64,000 nucleotides of DNA from Pseudomonas fluorescens (GTDB lineage Bacteria; Pseudomonadota; Gammaproteobacteria; Pseudomonadales; Pseudomonadaceae), in contig NZ_CABVHU010000004.1 of NCBI RefSeq assembly GCF_902497855.1, forward strand, positions 248,001-312,000, given 5' to 3'. Every line of letters begins with the position of its first letter. Within the stretch, counting starts at the first letter, position 1. The translations under genes and the position numbers were made by a program. The notes beneath the pieces are model-generated. The model saw only the letters and a program-made list of their open reading frames with translations, searched no databases and had not been told where the DNA came from. Positions 48,781 through 57,735 of this stretch are shown here, piece by piece.

Positions 48781-49665
48781 ATGACTTTGGATCTGGTACA
48801 GCTCGAGATTTTCAAAGCCGTGGCCGAGCACGGCAGTATCAGCGTGGCCGCCCAGCACATTCACCGGGTGCCTTCGAACCTGACGACGCGGATCAAGCAG
48901 CTGGAGCTGGACCTGGGCGTGGACCTGTTTATCCGCGAGAAGAGCCGTCTGCGCCTGTCTCCGGCCGGGTGGAGTTTTCTCGATTACGCCCGGCGCATCC
49001 TCGACCTGGTCCAGGAAGCCCGTGCCACGGTGGCGGGCGAGGAACCCCAGGGCTCGTTCCCCCTGGGGTCGCTGGAGAGCACTGCGGCGGTACGCATCCC
49101 CGAGCTGTTGGCCGCCTATAACCAGCGTTACGCCAAGGTCGAGCTGGATCTGTCCACCGGACCTTCCGGGACCATGATCGACGGAGTGCTGTCGGGCCGG
49201 CTGGCTGCCGCCTTTGTCGACGGTCCGGTGTTGCATCCGGCCCTGGAAGGGGTACCTGCGTTCGAGGAAGAGATGGTGCTCATCGCGCCGCTCAACCATG
49301 GCCCGATTCTTCGCGCACAGGACGTCAATGGCGAAAGCATTTATGCCTTCCGCTCCAATTGTTCCTATCGGCATCACTTCGAAAGCTGGTTTGCCAAGGA
49401 CGCCGCGGTACCCGGGCGGATTTTCGAGATGGAGTCCTATCACGGCATGCTGGCCTGCGTCAGCGCCGGAGCCGGCCTGGCGCTGATGCCCCGCAGCATG
49501 CTCGAGAGCATGCCGGGGTGCGGCACGGTAAGTGTCTGGCCGTTGTCGGAGTCGTTCCGGTTCCTGCGCACCTGGCTGGTGTGGCGCCGGGGCACGGTGT
49601 CGCAAAGCCTGACCATGTTTGTGCGCCTGCTGGAGGAGCGAGGGGTGGTGCAGGAAGAGGCGTAG
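48781..49665 (+). CDS. ptrR: LysR-family regulator PtrR
   Basis: A 294-residue LysR protein whose text follows E. coli PtrR (YneJ) closely: [47 protein letters not shown] and [20 protein letters not shown]. The ATG at 48781 has GGAGA directly upstream. It is divergent from sad across 95 bp. PtrR links putrescine use to succinate semialdehyde oxidation. It may also read an intermediate of the adjacent catabolic island; this is speculation. Confidence 0.9.
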   Translation: MTLDLVQLEIFKAVAEHGSISVAAQHIHRVPSNLTTRIKQLELDLGVDLFIREKSRLRLSPAGWSFLDYARRILDLVQEARATVAGEEPQGSFPLGSLESTAAVRIPELLAAYNQRYAKVELDLSTGPSGTMIDGVLSGRLAAAFVDGPVLHPALEGVPAFEEEMVLIAPLNHGPILRAQDVNGESIYAFRSNCSYRHHFESWFAKDAAVPGRIFEMESYHGMLACVSAGAGLALMPRSMLESMPGCGTVSVWPLSESFRFLRTWLVWRRGTVSQSLTMFVRLLEERGVVQEEA

Positions 49666-49667
49666 CA

Positions 49668-49692
49668 AACGGGAGCTATTGCTGCTCCCGTT
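49668..49692. terminator. Hairpin between ptrR and the catabolic island
   Basis: AACGGGAGC-TATTGCT-GCTCCCGTT, a perfect 9-bp stem directly after the ptrR stop and before the end of the convergent lyase gene. It has no long T-run. Confidence 0.6.
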
Positions 49693-49719
49693 GCATACGC
49701 AGCGTTGAAAAACCTTGTG

Positions 49720-50535
49720 CTAGCTCGCGCGCGCGAGGATGGCTTGAGCGCGACCGATGACTGGCGCATCGACCATTTGCCCATCCAGCACGAACACCCC
49801 TTCGCCCGAGATCGCGGCCTCCATGATGCGCCGTGCCCAGTGCAGTTCTTCAGGGCTGGGTGTCAGCGCTTGATGGATGATCGCCACCTGACTCGGATGG
49901 ATGCACAGCGCGCCGCCAAACCCCATGTCGCGGGCAAACTGAACGGCGTCATGCAGACCTGCGGTGTCCTGGATCGAGGGGAAGACTCCGTCCAGCGCCG
50001 GGGCCAGGCCGGCAACCCGGGTGCCGAGCACCACCGCGTAGCGGGCGTGGCTGAGGAATGCTTCGGCGGCGCGGCTACCGGTGGTCAGGTTCAGGTCCAG
50101 GCCGAGGTCGAGGCTTCCGAACAATAAGCGCTCGACACCCGGGGCGCCGGCAATGTCGTTGATTGCAGCCAGCCCCTTGGCGCTCTCGATGATCGGCCAG
50201 ACCGGTTTGCCAGTGCTGGCCGCGGCATGCACCTGTGCCGCGCTTTCCGCCTTGGGCAGCAAGATCCCGATCACCCCGGCATGCTGACGGCACAGCTGCA
50301 GGTCCGCGGCATGCGCCCGGTGATCCGGGGCATTCACCCGGACCAGGATCCGCGCCTGCCGGTTTTCATTCAAGAAGCATTGCAGATTGTCCCTGGCCTG
50401 TTCCTTGAGGCTTTCCTGCACGGCATCTTCCAGGTCGACAATGACCCGATCCGCGCTAGTGGCGATGGCTTTGGGGATGCGTTCAGGGCGCGTGGCCGGC
50501 ACAAACAGGGCGGAGCGAACGATTGATGGATTCAT
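49720..50535 (-). CDS. CitE-type CoA-ester lyase (likely citramalyl-CoA lyase)
   Basis: A 271-residue HpcH/HpaI-CitE family protein. Opening SALFVPATRPERIPKAIATS; metal/substrate motif VIVDLEDAVQ; CoA-site segment ILLPKAES; IESAKGLAAINDIA; and CIHPSQVAIIHQAL. By comparison with the itaconate cluster it would split citramalyl-CoA into pyruvate and acetyl-CoA; malyl-CoA-type substrates remain possible. Last gene of the island, overlapping the hydratase by 4 bases. Confidence 0.85.
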   Translation of the reverse strand: MNPSIVRSALFVPATRPERIPKAIATSADRVIVDLEDAVQESLKEQARDNLQCFLNENRQARILVRVNAPDHRAHAADLQLCRQHAGVIGILLPKAESAAQVHAAASTGKPVWPIIESAKGLAAINDIAGAPGVERLLFGSLDLGLDLNLTTGSRAAEAFLSHARYAVVLGTRVAGLAPALDGVFPSIQDTAGLHDAVQFARDMGFGGALCIHPSQVAIIHQALTPSPEELHWARRIMEAAISGEGVFVLDGQMVDAPVIGRAQAILARAS

Positions 50536-51374
50536 GATGTCTCTCCCTGGCTGAACTCGACTTCTCCGATTTGTGCGGTGCCGTCCTGATTGCCCGCCCA
50601 GACCTGCGCCTTGCCGCTGCCAAGCAAACGCCCGCCGACCTCGAAAGGTTTGGGTGAAATCAGCGGTCGGAGTCCACGGAAGGAGAAACGCTCCAGTCGC
50701 GCGTTCGGGTGCGCCCGGGTGAACGCACGCAAGTTCAGGGTGGCGATCAATGGCCCATGCACCACCAGTCCCGGATAGCCTTCGGCCTCGGTGACATAGG
50801 GCCAGTCATAGTGAATCCGGTGGCCATTGAAGGTGACCGCGGAATAGCGGAACAGCAGGGTCGGGGAGGGTTCAACCTGCTCCTGCCACTGGCCCTCGGG
50901 GAGTGCTTCGGTGCCGCTCAGTTTAGGCGGAGTGGGTTCGCGGTAGACGATGTCCTGTTCATCCTGCAGGGCGCGTTGACCGTCCTGGAAATACTCGTGG
51001 CGTACCGTGACGAACAGCAACGACCCGGTGCGGCCGTGCTTCTCTTCGACGTTGATAATGGTCGAGACACAGGTCACCTGCGCCTCCACCTTCAGTGGCT
51101 GGTAGAACTCGAGGCGGCTGCCGGCCCACATGCGATTGCGGTTGTGGGCCGGCGGCAGGAAACCGCCGAGCGCTGGATGACCGTCCGGGCCCAGTTCGCA
51201 GGCTGCTACCGGTTCCTGAAAGAAAGCCCAGTGCCATAAGGGCGGAAGCGGTTCGCCGGGCTGTGGTGCAGCTTCGCTCAAGGTCGCGGCAATGCGTTTC
51301 ACCAGGGTCAGACTGATCCGGTCCTGGCATTCCTGGCGACGTCCAATCCAGGCTGAAAAATCTAAACGGCTCAT
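50532..51374 (-). CDS. MaoC-type hydratase (itaconyl/mesaconyl-CoA hydratase-like)
   Basis: A 280-residue double hot-dog protein of the HTD2/mesaconyl-CoA hydratase group. The C-terminal hot-dog carries the hydratase motif in YSAVTFNGHRIHYDWPYVTE with Asp and His, followed by EGYPGLVVHGPL. The N-terminal half has WAFFQEPVAACELGPDGHP and FLPPAHNRNRMWAGSRLEFY. It resembles Ich of the P. aeruginosa itaconate cluster. It would hydrate a methyl-branched enoyl-CoA to citramalyl-CoA. Confidence 0.85.
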   Translation of the reverse strand: MSRLDFSAWIGRRQECQDRISLTLVKRIAATLSEAAPQPGEPLPPLWHWAFFQEPVAACELGPDGHPALGGFLPPAHNRNRMWAGSRLEFYQPLKVEAQVTCVSTIINVEEKHGRTGSLLFVTVRHEYFQDGQRALQDEQDIVYREPTPPKLSGTEALPEGQWQEQVEPSPTLLFRYSAVTFNGHRIHYDWPYVTEAEGYPGLVVHGPLIATLNLRAFTRAHPNARLERFSFRGLRPLISPKPFEVGGRLLGSGKAQVWAGNQDGTAQIGEVEFSQGETS

Positions 51375-51411
51375 CGCTATTTCTCCTGTCGGTCAGTGGT
51401 CGTGGTCGCGG

Positions 51412-52614
51412 CTAGATCGCCCCGGCCGCACGCATTTGTTCGATGCGGCCCGTCCCCAGCCCCAAATCCCTGAGCACCTGTTCGGTGTGTTGACCCAGGT
51501 CCGGGACGGCATCCATGCGTGGCTGGAACGCGCTGTTGGTACCGGGTGGCAACAGGCTCGGAATACTGCCCGCTGAGGTCTGGACTTCCCGCCAGCGCTC
51601 GCGGGCCTGGAGTTGTGGATGATCCCAGACCCCTTGCATGTCATTGACCCGGGCGTTGGCAATCTGCGCGTGGTCCAGGCGATCGATGACCGCATCGAAG
51701 TCGAGGGTGGAGAACGACTCGACGATCAACTCACGCAGCGCGTGACGGTTTTCCACCCGTTTGAAGTTGGCGCAAAAGCGTTCGTCCCTGGCCAGTTCCG
51801 GCGCCAGCAGCACCTTGTCGCAGAACAGCTGCCATTCACGCTCGTTCTGCAAACCCAGCATGACCGTGGTGCCGTCGCCGATGGGGAAGGGGCCATAGGG
51901 GTAAATGGTGGCGTGGGCGGCGCCGGCGCGAGGGGGCGGAGGTGCGCCGTCGTAGGCGTAGTACATCGGGTAGTTCATCCACTCCACCAGGCTTTCCAGC
52001 ATCGACACATCGATGTGGCTGCCTTCGCCGGTTCGCCCCCGCAGCAGCAGTGCGGACAGGATGCCGGTGTAGGCGTACATGCCGGCGGCGATGTCGGCGA
52101 TCGAGCAGCCGGCCTTGGCCATTTCTTCTTCGCCCGAGCCACCGGTCACCGACAGAAATCCACCTTCACTCTGAATCAGCAGGTCATAGGCCTTTTTCTT
52201 CTCATAGGGCCCACCCACGCCATAGCCCGAAATGTCACACACAATGAGCTGCGGAAAACGCTGATGCAGCACCTCGAAAGACAGCCCCATTCGCGCAGCG
52301 GCGCCGGGCGCCAGGTTCTGCACAAACACATCCGCGGTGGCCAGCAGACTGTCCAGGACCTCGATGGCGGTGTCTTGCTTGAGGTCGAGGGTCAGGCTTT
52401 CTTTCGAACGATTGGTCCAGACGAAGTGCGAGGCCAGGCCGTTGACCCGCTGGTCGTAGCCCCGGGCAAAATCGCCGACGTCCGGGCGTTCGACCTTGAT
52501 CACCCGGGCGCCCAGGTCGGCCAGTTGTCGGGTGCAGAAGGGCGCTGCGATGGCATGCTCGAGGCTGACGACGGTCAGGCCATCGAGCGGACGGATAGCG
52601 TTGGGCTGGCTCAT
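51412..52614 (-). CDS. Class III CoA transferase (CaiB/Frc family)
   Basis: A 400-residue family III CoA transferase. N-terminal LDGLTVVSLEHAIAAPFCTR and VIKVERPDVGDFARGYD form the CoA-binding edge. The catalytic Asp lies in KKAYDLLIQSEGGFLSVTGG. The C-terminal half includes GDGTTVMLGLQNEREWQLFC. In the itaconate pathway the counterpart Ict passes CoA from succinyl-CoA to itaconate. Itaconate or methylsuccinate is the likely acceptor here, by inference from the following genes. Start was placed at MSQPNAIRPL. Confidence 0.87.
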   Translation of the reverse strand: MSQPNAIRPLDGLTVVSLEHAIAAPFCTRQLADLGARVIKVERPDVGDFARGYDQRVNGLASHFVWTNRSKESLTLDLKQDTAIEVLDSLLATADVFVQNLAPGAAARMGLSFEVLHQRFPQLIVCDISGYGVGGPYEKKKAYDLLIQSEGGFLSVTGGSGEEEMAKAGCSIADIAAGMYAYTGILSALLLRGRTGEGSHIDVSMLESLVEWMNYPMYYAYDGAPPPPRAGAAHATIYPYGPFPIGDGTTVMLGLQNEREWQLFCDKVLLAPELARDERFCANFKRVENRHALRELIVESFSTLDFDAVIDRLDHAQIANARVNDMQGVWDHPQLQARERWREVQTSAGSIPSLLPPGTNSAFQPRMDAVPDLGQHTEQVLRDLGLGTGRIEQMRAAGAI

Positions 52615-52633
52615 GTGGGTATCTCTCTTGTTA

Positions 52634-53797
52634 TTAGAAAGAGCGCGGCAGCTCGAGCAGGTGTTCGGCAACGTACGACAGGATCAGGTTGGTGGAGATG
52701 GGGGCGACCTGATACAGGCGGGTTTCGCGGAACTTGCGCTCGACGTCGTATTCGCAGGCGAAGCCGAATCCGCCGTGGGTCTGCAAGCAGGCGTTGGCGG
52801 CTTCCCAGGAGGCTTTCGCCGCCAAGTACTTGGCCATGTTCGCACTGGCCCCGGCATTGAGGCCGCTGTCGTATTCTTCGCAAGCGCGCCAGCGCATCAG
52901 GTCGGCGGCCTCGATTTCGATGTGCGCCTCGGCGATGGGGAACTGCACGCCCTGGTTCTGCCCGATCGGACGGCCGAACACCACGCGGTCGCGGGCATAG
53001 GCACTGGCCTTCTCGATAAACCAGCGACCGTCGCCGATGCATTCGGCAGCGATCAGGGTGCGCTCTGCATTCAGGCCGTCGAGGATGTACCGGAAGCCTT
53101 TGCCTTCCTCGCCGATCAGGCTGTCCGCGGGGATTTCCAGGTTGTCGAAGAACAGCTCGTTGGTCTCGTGGTTGACCATGTTCGCAATGGGTTGCACGGT
53201 CAGGCCATTGCCGATGGCTTCACGCAGGTCGACGAGAAAGATCGACATGCCATCGGACTTTTTCTTCACCTCGGTCAAAGGCGTGGTACGCGCCAGCAGG
53301 ATCATCAGGTCGGAATGCTGGACCCGCGAGATCCAGACCTTCTGGCCGTTGATCACGTACTTGTCGCCGCGCTTGACCGCCGTGGTCTTGATCTTGGTGG
53401 TGTCGGTGCCGGTGGTAGGCTCGGTCACGGCCATCGATTGCAGGCGCAATTCACCGCTGGCCAGTTTCGGCAGGTAATAGCTCTTCTGCGCCTCGCTGCC
53501 GTGACGCAGCAGGGTGAACATGTTGTACATCTGCCCGTGAACGGTGCCGGAGTTGCCGCCGCAGCGGTTCACTTCCTCGAGGATCACCGAGGCTTCGGCC
53601 AGACCGAGGCCGGAGCCGCCGTATTCGACAGGGATCATCGCCGCGAGCCAGCCAGCATCGGTCAGGGCCTTGACGAAGATTTCCGGAAAGCCTTTTTCTT
53701 CGTCGACCTTGCGCCAGTAAGCCGCATCGAATTCAGCGCACAGGGCACGTACGCCCTCGCGGATGGCAGTGAGTTCTTCGGAATTACGGTCAGTCAT
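52634..53797 (-). CDS. Acyl-CoA dehydrogenase (possible methylsuccinyl-CoA dehydrogenase)
   Basis: A 387-residue flavoprotein. FAD blocks MAVTEPTTGTDTTKIKTTAV and KVWISRVQHSDLMI; C-terminal QTHGGFGFACEYDVERKFRE. The usual catalytic Glu of the 'YEGT' loop is missing: the sequence reads TRLYQVAPISTNLI. A Glu at GLNAERTLIAAE falls where isovaleryl-CoA dehydrogenase keeps its base, so activity is likely retained. Itaconate clusters contain a related enzyme. GAGGAG precedes the ATG at 53797. The role in making a branched enoyl-CoA is inference. Confidence 0.87.
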   Translation of the reverse strand: MTDRNSEELTAIREGVRALCAEFDAAYWRKVDEEKGFPEIFVKALTDAGWLAAMIPVEYGGSGLGLAEASVILEEVNRCGGNSGTVHGQMYNMFTLLRHGSEAQKSYYLPKLASGELRLQSMAVTEPTTGTDTTKIKTTAVKRGDKYVINGQKVWISRVQHSDLMILLARTTPLTEVKKKSDGMSIFLVDLREAIGNGLTVQPIANMVNHETNELFFDNLEIPADSLIGEEGKGFRYILDGLNAERTLIAAECIGDGRWFIEKASAYARDRVVFGRPIGQNQGVQFPIAEAHIEIEAADLMRWRACEEYDSGLNAGASANMAKYLAAKASWEAANACLQTHGGFGFACEYDVERKFRETRLYQVAPISTNLILSYVAEHLLELPRSF

Positions 53798-53863
53798 TAT
53801 TATTCTCCTCAGCGCGTCACGCACGGTCTCTGCCCTGCGTGAGCGGGTCCGGGCAAAGAGCAA

Positions 53864-54460
53864 TCAGATCGGGTTGAAACCCAGGGCAGCACGAAAGCGA
53901 TTCTTGACGTAGTGACCGTCACGGGGTGGCAGCACCCGTGGCGGGTTTTGCGCCTTGATCTTGATCGTCGCGAGCTTGACGCCATCGCGGGTTGCAAAGC
54001 GTTCGCGCAGGTTATGCACGCCTTCCATGTCACGGATTTCATCGGTCCAGCTGAATCCGCAAGTCTTCGCCACCTGGTCCAGGGAAATACCAAAACCGGC
54101 GTGACTGACCTGCATGCCGGTCTCACCGAAGTGACCGTTATCCAACACTGCGATGGTCAGGTTGGCGGGTTTTTGCAGCGCTACTGTGGCCAGCGCCCCG
54201 AACCCCATGAGCAGCTCGCCGTCACCGGTGACCACCACCACCGACTTGTTCGGCTGCGCATTGGCCAGGCCCAGGCCCACCGTGATTGCGCTGCCCATGG
54301 CGGCCCAGAGGTAATAATTCAGATCGTTGTCGCCGGCGGCCATGACGTCGTAGGACGCCGAACCGAGACCCGTCACGACCAGCACGTCTTTGCGGTCGGC
54401 CAGCAAGGCCTTGACCACTTCGCGGCGGCACAGGCTGTGGTTTGCGCTTACTTGACCCAT
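53864..54460 (-). CDS. ThDP-dependent decarboxylase, diphosphate-binding subunit (ComE-like)
   Basis: A 198-residue PP domain. The ThDP/Mg motif runs from VTGDGELLMGFGAL to VLDNGHFGETG. YYLWAAMGSAITVGLGLANA is the usual preceding helix. It needs the separate PYR subunit encoded just upstream (13-base overlap) to form an active site. The pair resembles sulfopyruvate or phosphonopyruvate decarboxylases. In this setting a C5/C6 2-oxo acid is more plausible, since the island has no sulfonate or phosphonate genes. Confidence 0.87.
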   Translation of the reverse strand: MGQVSANHSLCRREVVKALLADRKDVLVVTGLGSASYDVMAAGDNDLNYYLWAAMGSAITVGLGLANAQPNKSVVVVTGDGELLMGFGALATVALQKPANLTIAVLDNGHFGETGMQVSHAGFGISLDQVAKTCGFSWTDEIRDMEGVHNLRERFATRDGVKLATIKIKAQNPPRVLPPRDGHYVKNRFRAALGFNPI

Positions 54461-54987
54461 TTCTTTTCTCCAATCAGGCGCTGACCGAGCAGCAGGGCAG
54501 TGGACGAATCACCGTTGAAGGCCATGGTCGCGGCACCATGCAGCAGCGGGGCGACATCTTCCGGGACGTCCGCGCGCCAGGTCATGACCTTCATCAGGTT
54601 CAGGGAGGCTTCAGTGGCCTGGCCCATTGGGTTCTGCCAGGCGTTGAACTCGGCCCAGTCGCCGCGCATGGTGACCACCATCAACAGCGGGAAGCCGGCA
54701 CAGACTTGAAGGGCCAGGGTGTTGATGCAGTTCCCGACGCCACTGGACTGCATCAACAGCGCGCCGCGTTCTCCGCCCAGCCAGGCGCCGGCGAGGTAGC
54801 CGATGCCTTCTTCTTCGGTGGTGAGGACGACGGCCTTGATGTCCGGATCGGCATAGGACATACGGATGGCCGCCGAGTGACCTGCATCCGGGACGAAGAC
54901 CACGTGTTTGACGTCGTGGGCCTTGAGTACGCGGAACACGTCCTCCTGCCAGTCTTGTCCTACGGTGTGTTCAGCTTCTGTTGACAT
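54448..54987 (-). CDS. ThDP-dependent decarboxylase, pyrimidine-binding subunit (ComD-like)
   Basis: A 179-residue PYR domain (VFRVLKAHDVKHVVFVPDAG). The catalytic Glu that activates ThDP is in VVLTTEEEGIGYLAGAWLGG. QSSGVGNCINTLALQVCAGF follows, as in ComD. The ATG at 54987 fits the SD GGGAG better than the one at 54993. It opens the second half of the island, 228 bp from the aminotransferase, with a REP pair in that gap. Confidence 0.87.
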   Translation of the reverse strand: MSTEAEHTVGQDWQEDVFRVLKAHDVKHVVFVPDAGHSAAIRMSYADPDIKAVVLTTEEEGIGYLAGAWLGGERGALLMQSSGVGNCINTLALQVCAGFPLLMVVTMRGDWAEFNAWQNPMGQATEASLNLMKVMTWRADVPEDVAPLLHGAATMAFNGDSSTALLLGQRLIGEKKWVK

Positions 54988-55120
54988 GCCCATCTCCCAA
55001 GCAGTGCTGCTTTTGTGTTTTCACACAGTCTGGGAGTGCCGGAGCTGAACTGCGACTACCGTTTTTGTCTTTGAGATATGCCCGTTTGGTATAGCTTGGC
55101 TGACCCCTGATCAACACTGA

Positions 55121-55213
55121 CTGTAGGAGCTTGCTCGCGATGGACGTTAACGATAACGCGGGTTTCCTGGATAAACACGGCGCTCTCAGGTTCTTCGCGA
55201 GCAAGCTCCTACA
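55121..55213. repeat. REP pair inside the catabolic island
   Basis: Arms CTGTAGGAGCTTGCTCGCGA and TCGCGAGCAAGCTCCTACAT. The linker 55136-55160 is identical to 59431-59455. Confidence 0.9.
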
Positions 55214-55214
55214 T

Positions 55215-56438
55215 TTACAGGGGATGACGCACGGCGCTGCAGAACCGGCGAATCGCCTCGCACGCCTGGCGCAACGATGCCTCATCCAGCGCATAGGCAA
55301 TGCGAATATAGGGACCAAGACCGAAGGCGCTGCCCTGCACCACGGCCACATTCGCTTCATCGAGCAGCGCGAGGGCAACCTCTTCATCGGTGTGCAGCTC
55401 TCGGCCACCTGGTGAGGTGCGGCCGATCAATCCGGCACAGGAAGCGAACGCATAGAACGCCCCGGCTGGACTGACGCATTCAAGGCCCGGGGTGTCGTTC
55501 AGCAGCGACACCATCAAATCGCGACGACTCTGGAAGGCAACGCGGCTGTCGCGAATGAAGTCCTTGGGGCCCTCCAGCGCAGCGAGTGCGGCCTGTTGCG
55601 AAATCGAGCAGGCGCCAGAGGTTTGCTGACCCTGCAGTTTTTCCATGGCCTCCAGCAACCAGCGCGGCCCCGTGGCAAAACCGATGCGCCACCCGGTCAT
55701 GGCATAGGCCTTGGAGACACCGTTCATGGTCAGGGTTCGCGGCGCCAGCCGTGGTTCGACCTGGGCCAGGGTATGGAATGCCTGATCGTCGAAGATCAGG
55801 TGTTCATAAATGTCATCAGCCAGAATCAGCACGTGGGGGTGGGCCAGCAACACATCTGCCAGGGCGCGCAATTCTTCGCGACTGTACACCGCGCCGGTCG
55901 GGTTGGAGGGTGAGTTGAGGATCAACCAGCGAGTCTGCGGGGTGATCGCCGCGGCCAGTGCCCCAGGCGTCAGCTTGAAGCCGGTATCGGCCTCGCAGGT
56001 CACGATCCGTGTTTCACCGCCGCACAGTTGCACCATCTCCGGGTAACTGACCCAGTACGGCGCCGGTACGATGACCTGGTCACCCTCGTTGAGGGTCGCG
56101 GCCAAGGCGTTGTAGATCACCTGTTTGCCACCGTTGCAGACCAGGGTGTCTTGCCAGGCGACGTCCAGGCCATTCTCGCGGCGGAACTTGGCGGCGACCG
56201 CTTCGCGCAGCGATCGTACACCGGCAACCTGGGTGTAGCGGGTGTGCCCGTGTTCAATGGCATCAATGGCCGCTTCGCGTACATGCCCTGGCGTATCGAA
56301 ATCAGGCTCTCCGGCGCACAGCGAAATGATCTTCGCACCTTGCGCCCGGCGCTCCGCCACCCGATCCATGATTCGGTAAGTCGCCGACGGCTGCGCACTG
56401 GCCAGGCGCTGGTTCAGACGCTGGATATCGGCGCTCAT
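55215..56438 (-). CDS. Class I/II aminotransferase (aspartate-type)
   Basis: A 407-residue PLP enzyme. PLP-site landmarks: ISLCAGEPDFDTPGHVREAA, VCNGGKQVIYNALAA, LNSPSNPTGAVYSREELRAL (Asn), ILADDIYEHL (Asp/Tyr), NGVSKAYAMTGWRIGFA (Schiff-base Lys) and the Arg for the alpha-carboxylate in YIRIAYA. Start at MSADIQRL, sharing ATGA with the stop of the third RraA gene. In the island it would turn an amino acid into the 2-oxo acid used by the decarboxylase or the aldolases. The substrate is not readable from sequence. Confidence 0.9.
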   Translation of the reverse strand: MSADIQRLNQRLASAQPSATYRIMDRVAERRAQGAKIISLCAGEPDFDTPGHVREAAIDAIEHGHTRYTQVAGVRSLREAVAAKFRRENGLDVAWQDTLVCNGGKQVIYNALAATLNEGDQVIVPAPYWVSYPEMVQLCGGETRIVTCEADTGFKLTPGALAAAITPQTRWLILNSPSNPTGAVYSREELRALADVLLAHPHVLILADDIYEHLIFDDQAFHTLAQVEPRLAPRTLTMNGVSKAYAMTGWRIGFATGPRWLLEAMEKLQGQQTSGACSISQQAALAALEGPKDFIRDSRVAFQSRRDLMVSLLNDTPGLECVSPAGAFYAFASCAGLIGRTSPGGRELHTDEEVALALLDEANVAVVQGSAFGLGPYIRIAYALDEASLRQACEAIRRFCSAVRHPL

Positions 56439-57073
56439 GCGCGGGTTCTCCACTCAGTCAGGTTCATCAGCTCCAGGGTCGAGCGGCCTTCGCTCAATGC
56501 CAGCATCATTTGCGTTTCCTTGTCCGCACGTGCTTCACCTTCTGCCAGGGTGCGTGCGGCATCTGCCTTGGGAATGATGATCACACCGTCATCGTCGGCC
56601 ACCACCCAGTCGCCCTGTGCCACGAAGGCACCGTTGAAATCGAACGCTTGACCCACCGAAGGTGCACTGGCCTTGACTGTGCCTTTGACCGAGATGCCGC
56701 GGGCAAACACCGGGAACCGGCGTTTCTTCAGGGCGGCAATATCGCGTACGCCACCATCGATCACCAGCCCGACAACGCCAGCCGCTTCAGCCGCCACGGT
56801 CAGCACTTCGCCCCAATAACCGGCGATGAAACTGCCCGTGCCCACGACCAGCACGCTGCCACGGGGGACACGTTCCATGGCCAGGTGCAGGGCGAGGTTG
56901 TCGCCCGGCGAACATTGCAGAGGGTAAGCGGGGGCGCAGATGAAGGCGCCGTCCCAGATCGGGCGGATCGCACTGTCGACCGCGCAAGGCAGATGTGACG
57001 CTTCATACAGTGTCGAACTGCCCAGTACTTTTGCCCGTGCATGAAAATCCAGGGGGAGGGGGAGCGTGGTCAT
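56435..57073 (-). CDS. RraA/HMG-aldolase-like protein 3
   Basis: A 212-residue member of the RraA superfamily. The metal/substrate motif DGGVRD supplies Arg110-Asp111, and GYWGEVL gives the partnering acidic residue. It retains VADDDGVIIIPKADAARTL. Active members are 4-hydroxy-4-methyl-2-oxoglutarate aldolases or oxaloacetate decarboxylases. The N-terminus (LDFHARAKVLGSSTLYEASH) differs from its two neighbours, so the copies are old or came separately. Coupled by ATGA overlaps on both sides. Confidence 0.85.
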   Translation of the reverse strand: MTTLPLPLDFHARAKVLGSSTLYEASHLPCAVDSAIRPIWDGAFICAPAYPLQCSPGDNLALHLAMERVPRGSVLVVGTGSFIAGYWGEVLTVAAEAAGVVGLVIDGGVRDIAALKKRRFPVFARGISVKGTVKASAPSVGQAFDFNGAFVAQGDWVVADDDGVIIIPKADAARTLAEGEARADKETQMMLALSEGRSTLELMNLTEWRTRA

Positions 57074-57735
57074 CAGACTTTCCTCTGCAGGCTGTGGTAA
57101 CCCAGTGCGGTCCGGGCTTCTTCAAGGGTTTTGCCTTGGCTGATCAGGGCGCGAATGTCGGCTTCGACCGATTCGATCTGACGGGCACACGCCGCCACTT
57201 CAGCTGCACGAGCGCGAGGGACGATCACCACGCCGTTGGCGTCGGCAACCACGATGTCGCGGGCACACACCCGGACGGAGCCGATGGACACCGGCTGGTT
57301 GAGCGATTGAACCTGTACGCGATCTTTGCCGGTGCGCATGAAGCGGCCTTTGCTGAAGATCGGATAGCCATCGCCCAGTGCTTTGTTCACGTCACGGCAA
57401 ACACCGTCGATGACCGTGGCAGCGATCTGCCGGGTGCCGGCGTACTGGGTCATGATGTCGCCCCACACGGTGCAGTCGGTGCGGCCGCCGTTGTCGATGA
57501 CCACCACATCGCCAGGCGCCACCTCTTCGATGAAATCGCCCACGGTACCGGGAGGTACGCTGGCCGAGACATACTGCACGGTGAACGCCGGGCCGACGGT
57601 GACTTTGCTGTAGTTGTCCAGCGGCGAGACGCCGAGGCATTGCCCGGGCAGGCCGAGTTTGTCCAGCGCATCGGAAACGCCCGGGGTATCCAGGCCTTCA
57701 AACAAGGCGACCAGTTCTTTGTCTTCAAGATTCAT
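57073..57735 (-). CDS. RraA/HMG-aldolase-like protein 2
   Basis: A 220-residue RraA-superfamily protein. Arg114-Asp115 in VIDGVCRDVNKAL; CTVWGDIMTQYA holds the acidic ligand; VVADANGVVIVPRARAAEVA is the C-terminal family block. The opening LFEGLDTPGVSDALDKLGLP is typical of HMG/CHA aldolases. It starts inside the stop of copy 1 (TGATG) and ends in an ATGA with copy 3. Confidence 0.86.
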   Translation of the reverse strand: MNLEDKELVALFEGLDTPGVSDALDKLGLPGQCLGVSPLDNYSKVTVGPAFTVQYVSASVPPGTVGDFIEEVAPGDVVVIDNGGRTDCTVWGDIMTQYAGTRQIAATVIDGVCRDVNKALGDGYPIFSKGRFMRTGKDRVQVQSLNQPVSIGSVRVCARDIVVADANGVVIVPRARAAEVAACARQIESVEADIRALISQGKTLEEARTALGYHSLQRKV

